64,000 nucleotides of DNA from Methylobacterium tardum (lineage in GTDB: Bacteria; Pseudomonadota; Alphaproteobacteria; Rhizobiales; Beijerinckiaceae), in the NCBI RefSeq assembly GCF_023546765.1, contig NZ_CP097484.1, forward strand, positions 4,905,501 to 4,969,500. Reading direction: 5' to 3'. Each line of letters starts with the position of its first letter. Positions within the stretch are counted from its first letter, which is position 1. This document shows positions 46,306 through 53,037 of this stretch, in pieces. Below the pieces are notes generated by a model. The model saw only the letters and a program-made list of their open reading frames with translations, ran no database searches and had not been told where the DNA came from. The position numbers and the translations under genes were made by a program.

Positions 46306-46670
46306 GGGCACGGTGTTACGTCGAAGGGATCTCAGATCCGGAAGCGAGCGTCTCCGCGGCACGGGACGGCGTCCCGCGCCGTCGTTCCGGGGTCGCCACA
46401 GGTGAGCCCGGACCCGGAGGGGCACGCCGGAGCCGGGCAACCCAGACCCGCAGGTCGTGCCCGATCGTGGCGTATCGGCGCGTCCGGATCCCGGGCTCCG
46501 CTGCGCGGCCCCGGGATGACGAGGTGGCTGTCCGCGCTGTTGGCGCCGCCCGGAGACGGGACGCCCCGCCTACGCTGAACCTGCGTCACGCCGGCCGCGA
46601 GCCGGCGCTTCGTTCTCCAAGGACCCGGACCTGCCGCGCAGGTCCAGGCTCACGCAGCGCGGCGCTGCCC
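46306..46670. other. Repeat-containing intergenic region between metK and trmB
   Basis: About 365 bases with no gene. It contains the short palindrome at 46488-46517 and several further GC-rich inverted segments (for example CCGGCCGCGAGCCGGC near 46593, and CCTGCCGCGCAGG near 46631). It separates metK and trmB, which are often closer, so the insertion of repeat DNA is likely. Confidence 0.5.
46488..46517. repeat. Short palindromic element
   Basis: ATCCCGGG, 14 bases, CCCGGGAT, with the centre CTCCGCTGCGCGG also partly self-complementary, followed by GACGA. This 'CCGGGCTCCGCTGCGCGGCCCCGGGATGAC' type element recurs widely in Bradyrhizobium and Methylobacterium intergenic DNA; only one copy is in this window. 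Confidence 0.55.
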
Positions 46671-47848
46671 TCAGGCGAGGGCCGACTTCAGCTTGTCGGC
46701 GAGGTCGGTCCGCTCCCAGGAGAAGCCGCCATCGGCCTCCGGCGCGCGGCCGAAATGGCCGTAGGCGGAGGTGCGCGCGTAGATCGGCTTGTTGAGGCTG
46801 AGCGCCGTGCGGATGCCGCGGGGCGACAGGTCGATGGCGTCCATCAGGACGCTCTCGAGCTTGGCCTCGTCCACCGTGCCGGTGCCGTGCAGGTCGACAT
46901 AGATCGACAGCGGCTTCGACACGCCGATCGCGTAGGCGAGCTGGATCGTGGCGCGACGGGCCGGCCCGCGGCGACGACGTTCTTGGCGAGATAGCGCGCC
47001 GCATAGGCCGCCGAGCGGTCGACCTTGGTCGGGTCCTTGCCCGAGAAGGCGCCGCCGCCGTGGGGGGCCGCACCGCCGTAGGTGTCGACGATGATCTTGC
47101 GGCCGGTGAGGCCGGCATCGCCGTCCGGGCCGCCGATCACGAACTTGCCGGTCGGGTTGACGTGCCAGACCGTGCCTTCGTTGACCCAGCCCTGCGGCAG
47201 GGCCTTGCGGATGTAGGGCTCGACGATGGCGCGCACGTCGGCCGAGTCCAGGGACTCGTCGAGGTGCTGGGTCGAGAGCACGATCTGGGTGACCTCGACC
47301 GGGCGGCCGTTCTCGTAGCGGACCGTGACCTGGCTCTTAGCGTCGGGACCGAGCTTGGCGGCGTCGCCCTGCTTCGCCTTGCGGGCGTCGGCGAGGTCCT
47401 TGAGGATCTTGTGCGCGTAGAAGATCGGCGCCGGCATCAGCTCGGGGGTCTCGTCGGCCGCGTAGCCGAACATGATGCCCTGGTCGCCCGCGCCCTCGTC
47501 CTTGTTGCCGGCGGCATCCACGCCCTGGGCGATGTCGGCCGACTGGGCGTGCAGGTGGATGGCGACGTCGTTGTTCTTCCAGTGGAAGCCCGACTGCTCG
47601 TAGCCGATGTCCTTCACGGCCTCGCGGGTCAGGGCCTCGAGATCCTTGAAGGTCACCGAGTCGGGGCCGCGCACCTCACCGGCGATGACGATGCGGTTGG
47701 TGGTGGCGAGCGTCTCGACGCCGAGCCGCGCCTCCGGCATCGCCGAGAGATAGGCATCGACCACGGTGTCCGAGATCCTGTCGCAGACCTTGTCCGGGTG
47801 CCCCTCGGAGACGGACTCGCTGGTGAACAGGTAGTTGGAACGCGGCAT
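46671..47848 (-). pseudogene. metK: S-adenosylmethionine synthetase (frameshifted)
   Basis: The first frame starts [20 protein letters not shown] and includes [34 protein letters not shown] and [20 protein letters not shown], covering the ATP, Met and metal sites. At about 46968, in a GGGCCGGCCC run, one base seems missing. The protein resumes in another frame as [20 protein letters not shown] and ends [11 protein letters not shown] at 46671. Joined, it is about 392 residues, the normal size. MetK is essential for SAM supply and is the neighbour of trmB, a SAM-using enzyme. Sequence error is far more likely than loss. Confidence 0.9.
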
Positions 47849-47960
47849 CGGACGGCCTCGGCTCGAGAGGTACGCCGTCGCGATTGCGGCGTTTGACCCT
47901 TCATGGGACCGGGGTTCTCGCACCCGCCCCGAGCATGGTCAAGATGACCGAACGAACGGA

Positions 47961-47997
47961 TCCGCTAAAACGGACGATATGGATTAAAAACCGTCCG
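47961..47997. promoter_or_regulatory. Inverted repeats upstream of metK
   Basis: TCCGCTAAAACGGA (47961-47974) has 4-bp arms, and CGGACG (47971-47976) is repeated inverted as CGTCCG at 47992-47997. They lie about 115 bases before the metK ATG, in the gap after the XRE gene. They are candidate binding sites for that XRE protein or part of the promoter. No SAM riboswitch fold was recognised. Confidence 0.35.
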
Positions 47998-48014
47998 CCG
48001 CTGAGCCGTTGAAA

Positions 48015-48422
48015 TCAACCGCCGAGCTTGGACTCCAGCGTCCGGATGGCATCGGCGACGTCGCGCCGGGCTTCCTCGGAAAAGTTCTCGGTGATGTGCC
48101 GGCCCACGACCTCGGCCAACCGCTTCAGTCCGCCTTCGGACAGGGTGGACTGCTCCTGCTCGGCGAAACCCGGCGCGATGAAGTCGTCGGTCCGCGGCAT
48201 GCCCTTGAAGAAGTAATCCATCGGGACGCCGGTCATCCGGGAGAAGATGTCGAGGTGAACGGCACTGATTCGGTTCGTGCCCTTCTCGTACTTCTGGAGC
48301 TGAGCTGCAGACATACCGAAGCTCTGCGCGACGCGACGTTGCGTGAGGGACGCCTTGCGTCGCTGCTCGGCGATGCGTTGCCCGACATAGACGTCGCGCT
48401 GATCGGTTTTCTGACCCGCCAT
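48015..48422 (-). CDS. XRE family transcriptional regulator
   Basis: A 135-residue regulator. The helix-turn-helix spans about 13-68: VYVGQRIAEQRRKASLTQRR, VAQSFGMSAAQLQKYEKGTN, RISAVHLDIFSRMTGVPMDY. The C-terminal half is helical and probably dimerises. It is immediately upstream of metK on the same strand, an arrangement that is conserved in many Rhizobiales, as far as I recall. The ATG at 48422 fits the start of homology; the frame is open further upstream. It may regulate metK or itself (inference). Confidence 0.88.
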   Translation of the reverse strand: MAGQKTDQRDVYVGQRIAEQRRKASLTQRRVAQSFGMSAAQLQKYEKGTNRISAVHLDIFSRMTGVPMDYFFKGMPRTDDFIAPGFAEQEQSTLSEGGLKRLAEVVGRHITENFSEEARRDVADAIRTLESKLGG

Positions 48423-48561
48423 GAAGAGCTCGTCCACCCCCTGCCATGATTCCCGGCAGCAAAGCTTAGCGCGGGCCCAGGATCTTGTCACCGGGAGGCA
48501 CGCGACACGGTGAACGATTTGCGCGCCGCGCGAGGACGCACCACGCAGGCGGGCAAAATCT

Positions 48562-48904
48562 TGGTGTCCCCGGCAGGGCTCGAACCTGCGACCCCAGGTT
48601 TCATACCACTTCGACTTTCGCCGCCGCGGCCCGGGGGTCGCGTTCGTGGCCTGGACTATCCCTTCACCATGGGCCGGACCTGTGCCCGACCGTTAGGTGC
48701 CGCCCGTCTAGTCTCTACACCTTCCCGAAGGACGCAGGCGCGCCGCGCGGGCTTGGCTCGGGATCGGCAGGGCTCCGGACGCCGCAGCGCCGGTACCTGA
48801 AGCTTTCCCCGACTTTGAGCGGATCCGCCGCGCGGTTTCCCGACGCGACGCCCAATTCGACCTGTTTAGGAAACCTGTGCTCTGTCCAGCTGAGCTACGG
48901 AGAC
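48562..48904 (-). tRNA. tRNA-Arg(CCU), interrupted by a group I intron
   Basis: The 5' exon (48904-48868) starts GTCTCCGTAGCTCAGC with D-arm, and ends in the anticodon loop TTTCCT. The 3' exon (48601-48562) starts AAACCTGGGGTCGCAGG, with TTCGAGC in the T-loop, and ends CGGGGAC-A-CCA. Acceptor arms GTCTCCG and CGGGGAC pair (one G-U), the anticodon stem CAGGT/ACCTG is perfect, and the anticodon is CCU. CCA is encoded. The mature RNA is 77 bases. The 266-base insert lies after U36, the third anticodon base. Confidence 0.93.
48602..48867 (-). other. Self-splicing group I intron in the tRNA-Arg(CCU) anticodon loop
   Basis: The insert is 266 bases. Its internal guide GGGAAACC (48834-48841, minus strand) pairs with the exon GGUUUCCU, leaving the required U-G wobble at the 5' splice site. 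The R element contains AGAGACTAGACGGGC (48702-48716) and the S element GGGATAGTCCAG (48651-48662); GACTA and TAGTC form P7. The last intron base is G. No homing endonuclease fits. Group I introns at this tRNA are known from Agrobacterium and relatives. Confidence 0.9.
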
Positions 48905-49042
48905 GACCACTTTTTCCATAGCACCCTCCCCGCGTCAGGCCAACCGCGCCGGGTGGACAGCGGCCGGTCCCGGGGCATGATGCGCCCGGGGGGTTCGATG
49001 GTCGGGACGGTAGGGCCAGCGGAGCGGCGGGACCGGGCGCCG

Positions 49043-49852
49043 ATGGCGACGGCGTTCGTCATGGCGGCGCTCGTGATGGCGCTTGCCGCGCCCGCCCGGG
49101 CGGCCGGCCGAACGGGGACCGCGGCGTGCTTGGCAGGGCCGGCGCGGTTGGAGGTTCTGGACGGCGTCGGCCCGCGCGGGGAGATCCGCTTGGCTTCCGG
49201 CGCCCGCGTGGTCCTCGATTCCCTGCGCTGGCCGGAGGCGTCCGACCTCGCCGGGGAAGCGCAAGCCTGGCTCGACGCGCGTCGGGGTGCCCGTCTCACC
49301 GTCATCCCGCGCGGCGAGCCCGACCGCTGGGGCCGGGAGCGGGCCGACATCCAGGTCGGGGATAACGACGACCTGGCCGGCGGCCTCATCGCCGCGGGCC
49401 TCGCCTTCGCGGACGCGAACGAGGCCGATCTGCTCTGCCGTCCGGCGTTGCGCCTGCTGGAAGCTTCCGCGCGGGCGCGCGGGCTCGGCCTGTGGCGCGG
49501 GCCCGTCCTGTCGGCGACCGACGGCGCGGCGCTCCGAATCGCGTCGGGGCGCTTCGCCGTCGTGGAAGGCCGCGTGCGCCATGTCGGCGAGCGCGGCGCC
49601 CGGACGTATCTCGATTTCGGCGCCCGCGGCGCGGACGCGTTGACGGTCACCGTATCGAAACGCACTTGGCGAATGGTGCGCGCCCGTGGTTTGAGTGCGG
49701 CCTCGCTCGAGGGCCAGTCCGTGCGCGTGCGCGGCGTTCTGGAGGTCTGGCGCGCTCCGATTCTGGAGGCCGCGGCCGACGCCATCGAGGTCCTGAACGA
49801 GGCGGACCGGCCGGAGGCCGGGCCGGAGGGGGAACGGGGGCTGCGGCGCTGA
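49043..49852 (+). CDS. Secreted staphylococcal-nuclease-like (SNase) protein
   Basis: A 269-residue protein. The signal peptide is AFVMAALVMALAAPARA. The mature N-terminal half resembles an SNase fold: ARLEVLDGVGPRGEIRLASG then VVLDSLRWPEASDLAGEAQA and WGRERADIQVGDND, ending RARGLGLWRG. These follow the order of thermonuclease motifs, but the catalytic Arg/Asp/Glu set is only partly evident, so it may not be an active nuclease. The C-terminal half (FAVVEGRVRHVGERGARTYL) looks like an OB-fold. The ATG at 49043 fits the signal; 48977 is possible. The M48 gene begins 5 bases after it. Confidence 0.7.
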   Translation: MATAFVMAALVMALAAPARAAGRTGTAACLAGPARLEVLDGVGPRGEIRLASGARVVLDSLRWPEASDLAGEAQAWLDARRGARLTVIPRGEPDRWGRERADIQVGDNDDLAGGLIAAGLAFADANEADLLCRPALRLLEASARARGLGLWRGPVLSATDGAALRIASGRFAVVEGRVRHVGERGARTYLDFGARGADALTVTVSKRTWRMVRARGLSAASLEGQSVRVRGVLEVWRAPILEAAADAIEVLNEADRPEAGPEGERGLRR

Positions 49853-49857
49853 TCGCG

Positions 49858-51327
49858 ATGGGCGGGATCACGGAGCGATTTCGGTGGGCGGGGCGTGTCC
49901 CGCTCGGCGCTGTGGCACTCTGTGCCTTGGCCACGCTGCTCGGCGCCTGCGTGGCCGACCAGACGGAGGCGACCGTGCGGCCGGCCGTCGTGCGGGTGCC
50001 CGCGGAGGCGCCGCGCACCACCGGCCGCGAGCGCGTCGCGGATGCCGACCACCTCAAGCTGGTGGCCTCCTTCGGCGGTGAGGCGCGCGCCCCGAACGTG
50101 ACGCGGATGCTCACCGAGGTAACCGATCGCCTCGTGAAGGCGAGCGACCGGCCCGACCAGACCTACGTGGTCACGCTCCTCGATTCGCCGGTGGTCAACG
50201 CCTTCGCGCTGCCGAACGGGCGGCTCTACGCGACCCGCGGGCTGGTGGCGTTGGCGAGCGACACCTCCGAGGTGGCGGCCGTGCTGGCCCACGAGATGGC
50301 GCACGTGACCCTCAGCCACGCCACGGCCCGGAGCGAGCTGGAGCTGCGCTCGGCCCTCGTCAGCCGGGTCGTGGTCGACGTGCTGAACGATCCCGATACC
50401 GGCGCCCAGCTGCAGCACCAGTCGCGCTTCGCGCTGGCGCGCTTCTCCCGCGAGCAGGAGCTGGAGGCGGACGCCACCGGCGTGCGCACCCTCGCCAAGG
50501 CCGGCTACGACCCGTTCGCGGCCGGCCGGTTCCTCACCGCGCTCAACCGCTCGACCGGCCTGAAGGCGGGCAGCGCCACCGAGCCCGACATGCTGGCGAC
50601 CCATCCGGGGACGGCCGAGCGCATCACCCAGGTCACCCGGGCGGCTCGGCGCATCGGCGCGCCGGGCATCGGCACCGACGACCGCGCGTCCTACCTCGCC
50701 GCCGTGGACGGGCTCGCCTACGGCGACAATCCGCGCGACGGTGCCGTGCGCGGCCATCGCTTCATCCATCCCGGCCTCGGCATCGCCTTCGAGGTGCCGG
50801 AGGGCTTCACCCTGGAGAACACGCGCTCGGCCGTGCTCGGCACGATCCCGGACGGCAGCCGCCGCCTGCTGTTCGACCAGATCGACGCGAAGGAGGGGCA
50901 GCCCCTCGACGCAGTGCTGAAGGCGAGCTGGAACGACGCCTTCGACCCGGCCGGCTTCGAGACCCGGGAGGTTGCCGGCCACCCGACGGCCTTCGCGCTG
51001 TCGCGCGGGAAGGACTGGACCTTCCGCCTCGCGGCCATCCGGATCGGCGATTCGACCTACCGGATGATCATGGCCGCCAAGGGCGCGGCCGACCCCGATC
51101 CGGCCTTCCGCCGCTGGACCGCGACCCTGGTGGCCGTCTCGCCCGACGAGGTGGTCCTGCGCCCGCTGCGGCTGCAGGTGGTGCAGGCGACCTCGACCAG
51201 CGCCGAGGACCTCGCCCGGCGCATGATGGTGCCGGACCGGGCGCTCGACCGGTTCCTCGTGCTCAACGGCCTGGAGCGGGGGGCGCAGCTGGTCCCGGGC
51301 CGCAGCTACAAGATCGTGGCGGAATAG
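49858..51327 (+). CDS. M48 family metalloprotease lipoprotein (BepA-like)
   Basis: A 489-residue lipoprotein. The lipobox LLGAC (near residue 30) directs lipidation. The zinc protease core has VAAVLAHEMAHVTLSHATAR (HExxH) and the third ligand Glu in REQELEADATGVRTLAKAGY, followed by LATHPGTAERITQV. The C-terminal 160 residues form a second domain ending in a LysM-like segment (STSAEDLARRMMVPDRALDR; GRSYKIVAE). BepA-type enzymes act in outer-membrane protein quality control. It probably forms an operon with the preceding SNase-like gene (5-base gap). Confidence 0.9.
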   Translation: MGGITERFRWAGRVPLGAVALCALATLLGACVADQTEATVRPAVVRVPAEAPRTTGRERVADADHLKLVASFGGEARAPNVTRMLTEVTDRLVKASDRPDQTYVVTLLDSPVVNAFALPNGRLYATRGLVALASDTSEVAAVLAHEMAHVTLSHATARSELELRSALVSRVVVDVLNDPDTGAQLQHQSRFALARFSREQELEADATGVRTLAKAGYDPFAAGRFLTALNRSTGLKAGSATEPDMLATHPGTAERITQVTRAARRIGAPGIGTDDRASYLAAVDGLAYGDNPRDGAVRGHRFIHPGLGIAFEVPEGFTLENTRSAVLGTIPDGSRRLLFDQIDAKEGQPLDAVLKASWNDAFDPAGFETREVAGHPTAFALSRGKDWTFRLAAIRIGDSTYRMIMAAKGAADPDPAFRRWTATLVAVSPDEVVLRPLRLQVVQATSTSAEDLARRMMVPDRALDRFLVLNGLERGAQLVPGRSYKIVAE

Positions 51328-51400
51328 CCGCCTTGCGCGGCGGCGGCTTGTGCCAAGCGTGGCCCCGGCGATCCTGCCGGGGTCGTTCAGGGAGAGCCCC

Positions 51401-52081
51401 GTGATTCGATTCTACTACAATCTCAGCCCCAACCCCATGAAGGTCGCCCTCTGCCTCGAGGAGATGGGCCTGCCCTACGAGACGGTGCCGGTGGACACCC
51501 GCCAGGGCGCGCAGTTCGACCCCGCCTACACGGCGATCAACCCGAACGGGAAGGTGCCGGCGATCGTCGACGGCGACGTGACGGTGTTCGATTCGAACGC
51601 CATCCTGCTCTACCTCGCCGGGAAGACCGGCCAGTTCCTGCCCGAGGGCGAGCCGGTGCGCGGCGAGATGCTGTCCTGGCTGATGTTCGTGGCGACCGGC
51701 ATCGGGCCGTTCTCCGGCCAATGCGTCCATTTCCGCCACTTCGCGCAGGACGGCGGCGCCTACGCCACCGAGCGCTACACCTTCGAGGCGCGCCGGCACT
51801 GGGGCATCCTCGACCAGCGGCTCGCCGACCGCACCTACGTGCTCGGCGACACCTACACGATCGTCGACATGGCGGTGTGGGGCTGGGCCCGGATGGTGCC
51901 GTTCGTGCTGGGCGAGACCGCCTTCGCGGCGCTGCCGAACGTGAAGCGCCTGCTCGACACGATCAATGCCCGGCCCGCCGCCCAGGCCGCCGAGGCGCTG
52001 AAGGGCCGCCACGCATTCAAGGCCGAGATGGATGCAGAGGCCCGGAGCATCATGTTTCCCGCCACGCGCAGCACCGCCTGA
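51401..52081 (+). CDS. Glutathione S-transferase family protein
   Basis: A 226-residue protein starting with GTG (VIRFYYNLSPNPMKVALCLE) after a GGAGAG ribosome site. The N-terminal thioredoxin fold (about 1-80) has the glutathione-binding NPNGKVPAIVDGDVTVFDSN segment, including the cis-Pro and Asp-Ser pair. The C-terminal helical domain has VLGDTYTIVDMAVWGWARMV (N-capping box). It probably conjugates glutathione to electrophiles or reduces disulfides; YghU/YfcG-like members are the closest comparison I can offer. Monocistronic. Confidence 0.9.
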   Translation: MIRFYYNLSPNPMKVALCLEEMGLPYETVPVDTRQGAQFDPAYTAINPNGKVPAIVDGDVTVFDSNAILLYLAGKTGQFLPEGEPVRGEMLSWLMFVATGIGPFSGQCVHFRHFAQDGGAYATERYTFEARRHWGILDQRLADRTYVLGDTYTIVDMAVWGWARMVPFVLGETAFAALPNVKRLLDTINARPAAQAAEALKGRHAFKAEMDAEARSIMFPATRSTA

Positions 52082-52114
52082 GCCGGCGCCATCGCGATCC
52101 GGTCTCTCCCGGCC

Positions 52115-52270
52115 TCAGGGCGCCGGGGCGGTCACCGTGAGCATCGGCAGGGTGACGGCGAGCGTGCCGGGCGGCATCCGCTCGGTGCCGAGCGTCAGGC
52201 AGGCGGCGAAGCCGAGGCAGAGGGCGAGACCGAGAAGCGAGGTCTCGAAGCCGCGGTAGACCCAATCCAT
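52115..52270 (-). CDS. Small membrane protein (51 aa)
   Basis: A 51-residue protein starting MDWVYRGFETSLLGLALCLG. One hydrophobic helix spans about 10-30 and the C-terminal half (PPGTLAVTLPMLTVTAPAP) is a short extracytoplasmic tail. Start and stop are clear, and codon bias suits a gene. It lies between the GST and the EamA gene. Function unknown. Confidence 0.5.
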   Translation of the reverse strand: MDWVYRGFETSLLGLALCLGFAACLTLGTERMPPGTLAVTLPMLTVTAPAP

Positions 52271-52336
52271 GGCGGTCCCCTGTATGCGAGGGACCGTCAG
52301 GATGCGCCGATCGGGTTAACGGATCGGTGCTCCACC

Positions 52337-52774
52337 TCACCAGCCCGAGGCAACGAGCGCGGCCCCGGCGGCGATCAGCGCGACGCCCGCCCAAGCCGCG
52401 AGGCTCAGGGTTTCGCCGAGCAGGCCGGCGCCGAGGAGCGCCACCAACACGACGCTGAGCTTGTCGAGCGGCGCGACCCGGGCGGCGTCGCCAAGCGACA
52501 GCGCCCGGAAGTAGCACAGCCACGACGCCCCGGTGGCGAGGCCCGACAGGACCAGGAAGACGAGGCTGCGGCCGGAGATCTGCGCGAGACCGCCGGACTG
52601 GCCGGAGCCGACGACGATCGCCCCGGCGAAGACCAGGATCACGGCGGTGCGGACCAGGGTCGCGACATCCGACTGCACGCCCGAGACCCCGACCTTGGCC
52701 AGGATCGCGGTGAGCGCCGCGAAGCAGGCGGCGGCAAGCGCCCAGAAGCGCCAGGATTGCAGCAGGTGGCTCAC
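52337..52774 (-). CDS. EamA/DMT-type small membrane transporter
   Basis: A 145-residue protein with a GTG start and five predicted membrane helices; for example, FWALAAACFAALTAILAKVG, TAVILVFAGAIVVGSG, FLVLSGLATGASWLCYFRAL and LAAWAGVALIAAGAALVASG. It is the size of a single EamA half-repeat, where most DMT transporters have two. LATGASWLCYFRALSLGDAA and PLDKLSVVLVALLGAGLLGE are typical of this 140-residue 'EamA-like' subgroup. It probably acts as a dimer. Substrate unknown. Confidence 0.85.
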   Translation of the reverse strand: MSHLLQSWRFWALAAACFAALTAILAKVGVSGVQSDVATLVRTAVILVFAGAIVVGSGQSGGLAQISGRSLVFLVLSGLATGASWLCYFRALSLGDAARVAPLDKLSVVLVALLGAGLLGETLSLAAWAGVALIAAGAALVASGW

Positions 52775-52818
52775 CGGGATCCCGTGTCGGTTCTCAAGGC
52801 AACGCGCGGTCGCATCAT

Positions 52819-52910
52819 CGTCCTTGAGAGCGCAGCGAGGCAATCCAGGGCAGCGCCACACTCAACGAGGTCGCACCACCCTGGGTCGCTTCGCTACGCT
52901 CGCGATGACG
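52819..52910. repeat. Dispersed inverted repeat, family B copy 3
   Basis: Starts CGTCCTTGAGAGCGCAGCGAGG and ends CCCTGGGTCGCTTCGCTACG then CTCGCGATGACG. The arms are inverted copies as at 36894 and 39327. It lies beyond the start of the EamA gene, between it and the molybdenum hydroxylase operon end. Confidence 0.75.
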
Positions 52911-53037
52911 GAGCAGCCGAGTGCGACCAGCGCGAATCCTGCGTCACGCAGAAGAGCCGCCGCATTCCCGGCGCCGCGGCTCCCCCTCACCCGACTCCTT
53001 GCCGGACCGTAAATGTTTCCCGTGAAACATTTGCCGT

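Noticed and set aside
47849..48014. SAM riboswitch upstream of metK
   Set aside because: I compared the leader with SAM-I, SAM-II and SAM/SAH layouts and saw no matching paired elements or conserved core; only short inverted repeats are present.
48977..49042. Upstream starts for the SNase-like gene
   Set aside because: ATG codons at 48977 and 48998 are in frame, but the hydrophobic signal peptide starts at 49043, so I used that start.
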